Of a DNA stretch of 64,000 bases, positions 31,431 to 41,108 are shown one piece after another; position 1 is the stretch's first letter, and the number at the start of each line of letters is the position of its first letter. The notes beneath the pieces are model-generated. The model searched no databases and had not been told where the DNA came from. It saw only the letters and a list, made by a program, of their open reading frames with translations. The stretch is from positions 1,736,001-1,800,000 of the forward strand of contig JAGKQI010000049.1 of the NCBI GenBank assembly GCA_018806915.1, given 5' to 3'. The stretch is from Phytophthora colocasiae. Lineage: Eukaryota > Oomycota > Peronosporomycetes > Peronosporales > Peronosporaceae. The translations under genes were made by a program, and so were the position numbers.

Positions 31431-32228
31431 TCATTTGATGTAGTCGCCGGTCGCTGCAGCAGCCTTCTGGAAAGCATCAGCACTAGGCTTCATCGTCGGC
31501 CACATATACTCGACGCTTGGCGGGACGACCTTGCCTGTGTCCATATCTCTCCAGCGGCGGAACTCACGGCGCACATACCTCAGAGCTCGTTCCCCGTCAA
31601 GCGAATCAGCCCTCCCAGACTCATCAGACGGTGTCTTCAGAGACTCTTCAGACTTGATCGCCATGGCGTCAGACATTGGTGCGTCTTCAGACTTTGGGGA
31701 CCGTGGAACATGTTCTTCAGAGAGTCCGGGCTCTGGTTTCACTTCATCCACGGACTGGCCGGAAGTTGCCGAATCTGAACACAGATCGATCACTTCCGGG
31801 GACTCAACCATATCGGCGCCTGCCTCAGACGCCTCATCACCACCCTCGCGGGCAGCGGTCGCCTCGTCACCAGAAGCTTCGACTTCTGACAGGCCTTCAG
31901 AACCTTGTTCACCAGGGACAGCAGGTGTCTCTTGAGCTTCTGGTTCCTCAGCAGGCTGGTCTTCGACCGCCGGTTCTGGGGCGCTCACATTCTCAGCTGC
32001 CTTCTTCTCTCGCGCAGCTTTCCTCTTCTCGCGGGCCGCCTTCTGGATAGCATCCAAGTCTGGTTGCTCCTCAGGCGACAAACCTTGTAGACGCTTGGAT
32101 TGACGTGTCGGAATACTCCGACCACGACCACGGCGTCCTCCTCTCGTAGATCCTGGTGTAGCCATCTCGAATATAGACGCTCGACAGGAAACTTTCTCTT
32201 CTTGTTTTCTCAATTCCGGTGATATCAC
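31431..32228 (-). CDS. GyA leader ORF upstream of gag (265 aa)
   Basis: This is the first sense ORF after the 5' LTR. It starts at 32228; a second Met at about 32165 begins a basic stretch (GGRRGRGRSIPTRQSKR). The middle is acidic and Ala/Glu-rich. VIDLCSDS looks like a SUMO-interaction motif, followed by VKPE and IKSE acceptor-like sites. The C-terminus has a short folded-looking segment (YVRREFRRWRDMDTG). No known domain. It is an accessory protein of this retrotransposon lineage, function unknown. Confidence 0.6.
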   Translation of the reverse strand: MISPELRKQEEKVSCRASIFEMATPGSTRGGRRGRGRSIPTRQSKRLQGLSPEEQPDLDAIQKAAREKRKAAREKKAAENVSAPEPAVEDQPAEEPEAQETPAVPGEQGSEGLSEVEASGDEATAAREGGDEASEAGADMVESPEVIDLCSDSATSGQSVDEVKPEPGLSEEHVPRSPKSEDAPMSDAMAIKSEESLKTPSDESGRADSLDGERALRYVRREFRRWRDMDTGKVVPPSVEYMWPTMKPSADAFQKAAAATGDYIK

Positions 32229-32238
32229 GATTCCAAAG

Positions 32239-32256
32239 ATCCGGGCACGCGCACCA
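32239..32256 (-). other. Primer-binding site of GyA
   Basis: Two bases inside the 5' LTR, the minus strand reads TGGTGCGCGTGCCCGGAT, starting with TGG as expected for pairing with a tRNA 3' CCA end. The tRNA was not identified. Confidence 0.65.
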
Positions 32257-32258
32257 GT

Positions 32259-33921
32259 TGTCGCGAAGTCGGTGAAACTTTGGTCGCGGAGCAGGGGCGT
32301 TTAGTGAACCCTAGTTATACGACTACTGAAAAGGGGTTTTCAGAGTCGTACAACGGTAGGTTGGCGTGTGGTACCTTGCGGTATCCTCGTGGTTTCGTTG
32401 TCTTCGGAAATATGACCCTCGCCGGAGTCTGAGAATGTGTTGTGAAGAGAAGTTGGGGTTCCCTTGGAGTCTGGTGTCGGTATTCAGGAAATCCTTCCAG
32501 GAGCGTTCGGGAGTCGGAATCTCTGGAAACCAAGATGGTTTCCAGGAAGTCGGCGGTCGAAAAGAGGTTAATATACCAGAGAAAGTCTGAAATCGGTGTC
32601 TGAATATCACAAATCCAGAACCGAGATACCTGACTTTCAGAGATAAACAACCAATATACAGAGTTCGAAAATATACAAATATATACAGCCGTTCTTATTC
32701 TTTCTAGGCCCTTGAACGGTGGGCTAACACTCCAGGTCAACTAGGGACTTGCTACCAGACACCTGGTCTGTCTGGTATCCCTTTACATTCGCGCACCACC
32801 CTCTAGTATAGAGGAAAAATATAAACCAATACAATCGGCTATATATAACAGTCTACCTTGCACTCTGAAAACGACTGTCTAGTTTCCAGAGCCTGTCCAA
32901 ACGAGCAATATGAAATGGGCTACCGCTAGAGACAAAACAAACGACCCAACTAGGATATGGAATAGGCGGGTCCTCTCAGGTCTCTACGTTACCTGATCTC
33001 CGCCTAAGGGGATTGGAAAGGCGAGAGATCACACGGCACCAAACCTTGACGTGGCCTTGCAGGCAGAAATACAACGACTTCTGGGCTACACGGCAAATTG
33101 AACTCTGTTTATCGTTTATCTTCCTCATAACTATCATATATCTCTGGTAACTCTCTTCTTCTTGTCGTCTTTTGCGTCCTTTATGCAGTCAGTCTTCATA
33201 TCTCAGGTATTCTTGGTCTTTGTATACATCTGGTACTTTGACTTGGTCTCAGTATGCAGGCTGTGCAGCCGATCTCGATGGGTTGACAAGTAGAGACGTC
33301 ATTACGGGGGATGTGCAGGTCAGTAATCACTTGAATGCGTGACTTGAACTTGGGTTCACTTGGTTTCAGTATGGTATTGGATCTTCGGTGGTTTCAGAGT
33401 CTGATATCACTTGGTTTTCAGAGTCGTAGTCACTCAGAGTTAGAGATACCAGAGTCTTGAGTAAGAAACCAGAGTACGGAGCACCAATGCTTCAACGTAT
33501 ATGAAGATCTTGAGGGTTGCGCGGGTGCGCGGCGTCCGGCGCGCGATACTTGGTCTTTGCGGGTATATATTGTGAATCCTGGAACCATCCATCGTCGCGC
33601 TGGACGGTAACGGGATGAGGTCTCTCAGAGATACGTTCTTCTGAGAGACTTTCCGCCGGACCTTAGTCCCTCATCGTTGGGGAAAGTCCGGTGACCAGAC
33701 AGAGTGTAGTTGACCTTCAGAGTTGTGCACACTCTGAAGTACACTTCTGGTCCTTTGGGCCCCTTTACAGTCAGGCGAAGGTTTATCCACAATCTTCCAC
33801 AGATGTCGCACGGGTACGGCCACGTCCCAAAGTCCCTTTCGCTTATAACCCATAGTATAACCAATCACATCATAACGTAATATCCACCTGTCGCTCGAAA
33901 ATCGGAATTAACATCATGTCA
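32259..33921 (-). repeat. 5' LTR of GyA (1663 bp)
   Basis: It matches 16799-18483 except for about a dozen substitutions and a 22-bp gap. It holds the promoter of the element on the minus strand, although no specific core promoter was identified. Confidence 0.95.
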
Positions 33922-34296
33922 ATGAAGTGCACGAAACGCATCAGTGTGAATGGGCGCAGTTACTATCGAAAAACCCATGAAGACTGGGCGACACCCTTCG
34001 AAGAAGGTACTCTTTGCGAAACTGTTTAGGATTACAGTAGCTGTGTGCGAAGGATACGAGGCAAATGCTACCGCTGTGTGACTGATCCGGAGTACCTGTC
34101 CTGCATGATGGAGCACGACCGACGTTTTCGCGAGCGCTACTGTAATCCTAAACAGTTTCGCAAAGAGTACCTTCGCGACCAGGTTCTGAACCGTCTAAGT
34201 GAGCTCTACGGTGACTGCGACGTGAATAAAGATTATGAATGTAGAGGAATACAGTACCATGTCGACCACATCGTCGAAGCCCAGCAGTTAAGTTAG
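33922..34296 (+). pseudogene. Small cysteine-rich ORF with HNH-like tail, split by GyA
   Basis: One frame runs from the GyA border at 33922 to 34296 with a single TAG at 34027-34029. The frame also continues to the left of GyA (about 16759-16798), giving a C-x10-C pair (KCRAIKRF...MKC) reminiscent of short Cys motifs in DUF5763-type proteins. Downstream are more Cys residues and HVDHIVEAQ, resembling an HNH nuclease core. The product is unrecognised. The TAG falls inside one arm of a 38-bp inverted repeat, suggesting that event broke the gene. Confidence 0.4.
34003..34174. repeat. 38-bp perfect inverted repeat with 96-bp loop
   Basis: Positions 34003-34040 and 34137-34174 are exact reverse complements (38 bp). 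Both arms lie inside the same small ORF. There are no TIR-like ends or target repeats, so it is not an obvious transposon; a templated inversion during repair or replication is a plausible origin. Confidence 0.9.
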
Positions 34297-34358
34297 CGGA
34301 AATTCCCGATTAATACCCCTCGCGAAATCCCAAAAGGTTACTCTGTATTGTCGAAAGG

Positions 34359-34566
34359 TTACTCGTCGATCAGGGCAGTATCATCAAGAGCGTCGTGTAG
34401 CTCGTCCCGATTAAAGTTTCCCACGTCCTCAGGGTCCTCGTGGTCTTCGTCAGCGGCTTCCCAGCTTGTACGGAATCGCTCACCGTAGACGTCATGCTTC
34501 GCAACATGCCAGTCCAGGTAGCTGTCTGAACGAGCCAGCGGCAGCGATGGAGTTGATGACAGTGTT
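34359..34566 (-). pseudogene. C-terminal tail of a pogo/Tigger-like transposase, cut by GyB
   Basis: On the minus strand, sequence left of GyB continues a frame from the other side of the insertion (42723-42785). Together they give a W-V-x3-A-W...T-V-x2-S pattern close to the C-terminus of DDE_1 (pogo, Tigger, jerky) transposases. A neighbouring frame ends in an acidic D/E-rich tail with TAA at 34361-34359. The target duplication gtgtt (34562-34566) is part of this sequence. Only a short signature is conserved, so the family call is tentative. Confidence 0.4.
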
Positions 34567-35026
34567 TGTAACGGGGTTACACGTACAAGTGGTTGTACCA
34601 CTTGTAACTCTAACAGTTAGGATAACTGTTAGAGGTTGGAAATGGGCCTCAGACCCTGGTGTGCTGTACACACCAAAGGATACATGAGCGAACCACATTA
34701 TTGGGTGGTTCGTGTGCATTTGTGCATATTATTGGTAGAAAGTAACGGATTTCTACCAATCACTGAGCAGAGTTTCTGCCAACCACACGTTGGCAGACCC
34801 TTTAGAAATAGATAACAAACAGTTTTAGGAGGTCCATAATTGGCTTATGCCAAATTCAATAACAGTTCTCATTTTACGGTATTTTGCAGTTTAATTTAGT
34901 TATATTTGATTTAATTATACTTATTTAAATAAGAATACTTAAATTAAGTCTATTCTAATTGCACGCTTCCTCATATACGTAAGCGCACGTGTACGTCACC
35001 TAATAGGTCTAGGTAGACCCATTACA
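34567..35026 (+). repeat. 5' LTR of GyB (460 bp)
   Basis: It starts TGTAACGGGG and ends ATTACA. It is almost entirely made of adjacent hairpins, then an AT-rich stretch (34840-34960) that may hold the core promoter. Confidence 0.95.
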
Positions 35027-35028
35027 CC

Positions 35029-35046
35029 TGGTAGCACTTAGTAGTC
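35029..35046 (+). other. Primer-binding site of GyB
   Basis: TGGTAGCACTTAGTAGTC begins two bases after the 5' LTR and fits a tRNA 3' end ending in CCA. The tRNA was not identified. Confidence 0.6.
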
Positions 35047-35075
35047 CGTCCCACGACCGACTGCTGTTCGTTCGT

Positions 35076-36046
35076 ATGGAGTCATACGAACGCGGGGTAG
35101 AGAACTCCCCAATGGATGAGGGATCTGCTGGGACCCCTCAAATGTCCGTGACGCGCACGGACTGCGCCCACCTGTCTGATCCAGAGTGGGAGGCTCTCCA
35201 AAGACTCTCGCGAGTCATTGGAGAGGCAGCGGTAGCTACGATGCTTCGTACGCTATCGCCGACAGAGCAACACGGTGTTGCTCTGGGGTACATTGTTAAG
35301 GAGCAACGAGATGTTGCTGCCTCGGTGGCTTCCCCTAAGCCAAACTCTACGTGAGTACCTACACGGGGAAGGAGGACGAGACCCTCCTTCGGTGGCTTGT
35401 CGAACTCGACACAGCCGTTGCGGCTCGACGTATCGTCGATCCGATGTCGAAGGTCGCGTTCGCCATGTCATGTCTTGGCGGATGTGCGAGGAGTTGGGCC
35501 TATAGGCGCCGACTCTCGGACCCTACGTGCTTCAGCACGTACGAAGTGTTCAAAGAGGAGCTCAAGCTTGCGTTTGAGCCCCCGAAGAACGAGTTCAGAT
35601 CGAGAGCGGAGTTTCTCGATCTGCAACAGGGCAAGGATGATGTTCACACCTTTGCCCAGCGTGCTCGATAATTGGTATCGAACATAGTGGCCAACCCGAT
35701 CGACGAGGCGACCAAGGTCGTCACGTTCATGAAGGGACTACGAGATGGTCCCGTCAAAACATATCTCTTCCGAGAGTATCCGAATACTCTCGAGGAGGCG
35801 ATCAGCCTTGCAATGCAAGAGGGGTTTAGCCGGCGTCAAGCTAAACTCCATGCGAACGCGCCGAAGCCGGCGCGTCCTGTTGTGAAGACGGGAGGTCCGG
35901 AACCTATGGATCTCTCGAGTGCTACGACTGCTGGTCAACAGCAGCGTGGATACGGCAAGGTTCGATGTTACAAGTGTAGTAACATCGGTCACTATGCACG
36001 TGAGTGCACAGCGGGCGGGCGTTCAAAAAACGCCAAGAACCAGTAG
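35076..36046 (+). pseudogene. GyB gag, broken
   Basis: It starts at ATG 35076. A frameshift near 35345 moves to a second frame carrying the Gag capsid-like region (ETLLRWLVELDTAV, then FAMSCLGGCARSWAY). An in-frame TAA at 35669-35671 interrupts it before the rest and the zinc knuckle CYKCSNIGHYAREC (about 35969-36010). It ends at TAG 36044-36046 and overlaps pol, which is in the -1 frame. It would coat element RNA if intact. Confidence 0.85.
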
Positions 36047-39000
36047 GCGCGGGGCGTCCTACTGGTGATGCAGTCTCGCGTGTCGAGCTTGGACACGCGA
36101 CGATGAGGACTGCTGCCCCCAGCGAAAAGGTTTCTCGCTGTAAGCTGCAAGATGACAAGCCAAACCTTGTCATCCTGAACGTGATGTCGAAGAGAGTGAA
36201 CTCTCTTCGTGCCCTAGTGGACTCGGGCGCGTCGAACAACTTTGTTCGACATGGAAGTCTTTGAAGGCTTGACTTCGAAGAGGCCGACACGCCTCGCGGC
36301 GTGTTGGAGGTGCGGTTGGCAACAGGTGCCACCGTGAGGACTGAGAAGCGCGTAGTCCGTGTGCGCTTCTCTTACAAACGAAGGACGTTTGTAGAAGATC
36401 TTATCGTCTTGGATCTAGACGATAAGTTCGACTTGGTATTAGGCATGCTGTGGCTTGCACGGCATGACCCGGTGATCAACTGGGAGAAGCGTACGCTCGT
36501 ACGCTTCAACAACACATGCGCGACAGAGAGCGATGGCCCTGTCAGTGCTGCACATGCACCGGCCGGTGCATGTGAATCCCCAGTTGAGGCAGCAGCGGCC
36601 GCCGCTGCCTCCGATCGCCGCCGGCGACCATCAACGACTCCGGGAGTCGTTGTGAGAAAATGTGTGTCGACTCAGAAATCTGAGCCGAAGGGTCGCGGTC
36701 ACATGAGTGATGGTCAGGTGAATGCGATTCACCTAAGAGAAGGTAAAATACCGGTATTACCGGTATCCTTGGAGGTAGTTCAAGCCTCCAAGGGTCGCGC
36801 CGACGACGTCGCGTCAACTCTGGGAGTTGACGAAGCAAATAATATTCGGGGAACCGAAAGGCGTGCGTCAGCTCTGGGAGCTGACGCCACTGGCGCGTCG
36901 CTGCTAGTTCCGGGAACTAGCGATCGTGCGTCAGCTCTGGGAGCTGACGATATGTGTACAAGCGAACACTCGCTAGCGCAGGAAGCTAGCGAGAGCACGT
37001 CGACTCCGGGAGTCGACGATGCGGTTGCTTCATCCGCTCCGGGAGCAGATGGAGGCGCAGCGGTTCAGGGAACCGACTGCGCGGCAGGAGGTGCTGGCGG
37101 TTGCAAACGTCCAGCACCCGAACAACCTGCGTGCTCACGTGCAGCAGCGCTGCACGCGATGAGCGGCACTCAAGCAGGGCTTGATAGTGCGAGTCAGCGG
37201 AAGGAATCCGCTGACGATTGCGATAACGTCCCGTCCAAGGTGCTATGCCTTGGACGTGGAGCACCTGGAGCCGGGCTCCACGGTAGACCTTCGCGGCGCA
37301 AGCTCAGGGAGCTGCGCGAGTCTCAGTCTGGGACTGAGACGGGTGTATCTGCAGTGCAGACACCGAGTGTCGAGACGTTGAACGTCTTGACACGTACTGG
37401 TACTGGGTTACAGTACCAGAGGATGCGGTTGGAGAATCCGCCGACGAGTGCGTCGGCGTTGACCGCACTTCCAACGATGAGTTGGAAGCGCTTCGCGCGA
37501 GACTTGTACGATGGACGCATCGAACAAATTTGCATTCTCTCGGATATCGAGAGAGTGGGTCGCGAAGCCGAAGAGCTGAAGCAGCTCGTCGTCGATGGGA
37601 TCACTGAGGGTGATGACTCCCTCAGTGCGAAGACTAAGAAGCAGCGCTTCGAAGAGCAGAGTTGGGACTCGTTGAGGTCGAGTCCCTATTACGAGATTCT
37701 GCGGGAGTACAAGGATGTACTCCCGGACGAGATTCCTTCGGAGCTTCCGAAGGACAAGGGCGTACAGCACGAGATTGATCTCGTGCCGGGCACGAAGTAC
37801 TGTGTTACACGGCAGTGGCCACTGCCGCGTGAACAAGTGCAAGCGATCGACGACTTCTTTGAAAGTCGTCGTCTTGCAGGTCAAGTGCGGGAGTCAAAGT
37901 CCCCGCACAGTGCCCCAACGTTCTGTGTTAAGAAACCACAGGGCGGCTGGCGCATCGTTCATGCGTACAACAAGTTGAACGATGCGACGATACCGGCGCA
38001 GACGCCGATACCGCGAAAAGATGTTATCATCGATTCGATGGCCTTGAGCACTATCTTCAGTGCTCTAGATCTGCGTGATGGATTCTACCAAATCCTCATG
38101 CGTGAGAGGGGCATCCCTCTCACAGCGGTAAGCACTCCAAGCGGCATGCTTTGGGAGTGGCTCGTCATGCCACAGGGGCTTAAGAACGCCCCTGCGACGT
38201 TCAATAGATGTGTGACACATCTATTGCGCTCGGTGCGCGACTTCGCACCGAGCTACTTCGACGACGTGTTCATCCACAGCCGGGCTGTGAACGGGAAGAC
38301 GGACATTGAGATGCACAAGGTGCATCTCCGGAAGCTGCTAGAGCTTATGAGGAAACATAAGCTCTATGCGAACCTGAAGAAGTGCATCTTCGGGGCGAGC
38401 GAGATACCCGTGCTGGGGTGTCTTGTGGGGAAAGACGGCGTGCGTCCTGACCCAGAGAAGGCCAGAGTGATCAATGAATGGCCCACGCCATCCAATGTGA
38501 AGGAACTGAGGCAGTTCCTTGGGCTTGCCACGTACTTGTGCAAGTACGTGGACAACTATGCGGGCAAGATTCGCCCGTTGTCACAGCTTCTTAAGAAAGA
38601 AGCTGAGTGGATTTGGACGACCGAGTGCGAGGATGCATTCGGTGCAGTCAAGCAGGGCTTGACTGAAGCGCCGATCTTGGCCGTGGCGGACCAAGATCGT
38701 CCATTCCACGTAGTGTGCGATGCATCCGACTTTGCAATCGGATGTGCATTGATGCAACACGATCACGAAGGGCGTGATCGTGTAGTCTACTATCAATCGC
38801 GTCAGCTGAAGCCAGCTGAGCGTAACTATCCCGTACATGACAAGGAGCTCCTTGCCATGAAGTATGCACTCGCAAAGTTCCGAGTGTATCTACTTGGGAG
38901 TAGACCGTTCGTGGTCTATACAGACCACGCATCATTGCGTACGGCGATTAAGTCGCCGCACATCTCGCAACGTATGGCGAGATGGTTGTCCTTCTTCGCG

Positions 39001-40146
39001 GAGTACAACTTCCGGATGGAGTACAAACCCGGAAGACTCAATGTAGTGGCCGACGCGTTATCGCGTCGACCTGACTATGCGGAGACGGTCGACGCCAACG
39101 CTGTTGGCGTCGTGAGGACAAGTGTGCCGTCGTCAACGTTGATTGACGACGTGAAGAACGCGTATGCAAGGGATGCAGACGCGAAGGGGCTGCTGGAGTT
39201 CCTCGCAGCACCTTCCGACGTGGCACGTCGGAAGCTAACCCCTCATCTTTGAGCTCGTGTACACCGCTATCGTGTACACAAAGGCCTACTGTTGTAAAGT
39301 GCAGTAGACGACAATGCGGATCGCATTGTCGTTCCGAATGATCATGACCTCCGGTTGAGGATCATGTTCGAGTATCACGATGCCCCCACGGCAGGGCATC
39401 CGGGTCGTGAGAAGACATACACTCTTCTCACGCGTGACTTCTACTGGCACCACCAGTACAAGTGGGTGCGCAAGTACGTACGTGCTTGCGAGGTTTGTCA
39501 ACGCGTGAAGCCTGCGCAGTTCTCGCAGGCTCCTCTTCAATCACTACCGACTCCGTCGGAGTGTTGGCAGTCCATGTCCATGGACTTTGTCTTCGGTCTT
39601 CCGCCTGACAGCAAGCGGAGGACGGGCATCGTTGTCTTTGTGGACCGATTCAGCAAGATGGTTCATCTTGCTGCCGTTCCGGCTACTGTTACAGCCGCGC
39701 AGACTGCGCGACTGTTTGTTGACATGGTGTTCAAACACCATGGCATGCCGCTCGACATTGTGTCGGACCCTGATCCACGCTTCACAGCGCGGTTCTGGCA
39801 AGAAGTGTTTACACTTCTTGGTTCACAGCTATCAATGTCGACTGCGGATCATCCGCAGACGGACGGACAGACCGAACGTGTCAACCGTGTACTGGGTGAC
39901 ACGCTGAAGAGCTACGCTCACTCGTTCCCTCATTGGAGCGAGTGCTTGCCGATGGCAGAGTTTGCCATCAACAACTCGGTGCATGCCTCGACAGGGCATA
40001 CACCGTTCTACGTGAATGCCATGAGGCATCCACGATTGCCGAGCATGCTCGGCGGGGTAGCTTCCTCCTTAAGTGGGGGGGATCTACGGTTGCGTCCGAA
40101 CAACCGCAGAATACAACTGATAGCAGCACACTATCAGCTGCGGTGA
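36004..40146 (+). pseudogene. GyB pol: protease, reverse transcriptase, RNase H, integrase
   Basis: One frame is kept for over 4 kb but contains TGA at 36262-36264, TGA at 39250-39252 and TAA at 39295-39297. Protease has LVDSGASNNF (about 36222). A hairpin-rich linker spans about 36600-37400. RT shows GLKNAPATFN and SYFDD (about 38251), a YFDD form of the YxDD site. RNase H has CDASDFA, DKELLA and YTDHASL. Integrase has the HHCC finger (HPGREKTY...CEVCQRV) and core residues in MDFVFGLP, SDPDPRF and TERVNRV. A frameshift near 40140 ends this frame. Confidence 0.92.
36632..37075. repeat. Cluster of hairpins sharing a CTCYGGGAG-type centre
   Basis: At least eight stems in about 440 bp have the same kind of centre: GACTCCGGGAGTC (twice), CAACTCTGGGAGTTG, CAGCTCTGGGAGCTG (twice), AGTTCCGGGAACT, GCTCCGGGAGC and GGTTCAGGGAACC. 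They lie in the protease-RT linker, which encodes repeated Ser/Ala-Leu/Pro-Gly-Val/Ala-Asp units. The arms differ between copies but stay self-complementary. Confidence 0.85.
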
Positions 40147-41108
40147 CGCGTGCGACGTCTCGTTCTAGCAGGAACGAGCGCGCGATGTCTGTGCCGGGCA
40201 CAGACGCGAGAGATGATAGCGAGCAGGCAGGGCCTGCTGCTGACAAGGGCGACAAGCTGAAAGGATTCAGCTCGGGTGCGCTAGACTTTGTCCAGCGAAG
40301 ACAAGCCGTCATACGGTTTGTCCAGGATGCTATCGCAGCTTCTGTCGATCGACAGAAGCTGAACGCTGATACTGTTGGTAGAGGCAACACAAATGAATTC
40401 GAAAGGGTTCATTAGTTTTGTTAGCTACACAAAACCTACCTAGACATGCAGTGTCTGACTTTGGAGCAAGCAAACTTGCTCCAAGATTCATTGGGCCGTT
40501 CAAAGTACTTGAACGGCGCGGCAACGCGTACCGGCTGGACATACCGTCCAGCATGAGGCTCCACCCGACCTTCTACGTCGGGCGGTTGAAGCCGTACGTG
40601 CAGCACGGACTACCTAGGGCTGGTAGTCCGACTGAGGAGTGCGAGAGGCCTGGAAGGCCTTCTCGAGACCGTCGACACGGTCGATCAACCGGTTCACTCT
40701 CGTCCCAAGACCGGACGAGAGGTTCGAGGCAGTCTGAGCTGCCTCGCAGACCTCAGCACGGAGGACACGAACCTCCTGCTTCCAGAGCAGCGATCTCAGC
40801 GCTCTGTGTCTGCTCCAGCGCAGCAACTCGATCGTGCAGGGCACGATCGTCATGGTCATAGCGTTGACCATGCGGAGGGAGTGTTCCCACCCCCTCCGCC
40901 GCCGTTGCGCGACGCGCGTGGAGCGATCCGCTGGATTGTTGAGCGGATTGTGGCTCATAAGAGAACGAAATCTCAAGGGGTTCGTTTTCGTATTCGTTGG
41001 AGAGGATTTCCTCCCCATCGAGATACATGGGAGCCGCGGAACGTCCTGATGGAGGACGTTCCGGAAATGGTGAGGGCGTACGAAGCCCACCATAACTTGC
41101 AGGGGTAA
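40129..41108 (+). pseudogene. GyB integrase C-terminus, GPY/F module and chromodomain
   Basis: The frame after 40129 reads an integrase C-terminal helix (DAIAASVDRQKLNAD). A frameshift near 40415 leads to GPFKVLERRGNAYRLDIP, the GPY/F-type module, with HPTFYVGRLKPY. A third frame ends in a chromodomain (IRWIVERIVAHKR, then FRIRWRGFPPHRDTWEP, about 40918-41045). The chromodomain part overlaps the antisense ORF on the other strand. Frameshifts make this copy inactive. Confidence 0.85.

Larger units (their letters stand above)
16799..33921 (-). mobile_element. Ty3/Gypsy element GyA (17.1 kb, complete with both LTRs)
   Basis: LTRs of 1685 bp (16799-18483) and 1663 bp (32259-33921) enclose leader ORF, gag and pol on the minus strand and antisense ORFs on the plus strand. 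The target duplication is ATGA (16795-16798, 33922-33925), or AATGA if the LTR-terminal A is counted. The LTRs differ by about a dozen substitutions and one 22-bp deletion, so the insertion is fairly young. The hexamer TCAGAG is repeated over forty times on the plus strand. Integrase carries a frameshift and further breaks, so this copy may need trans help. Confidence 0.95.
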
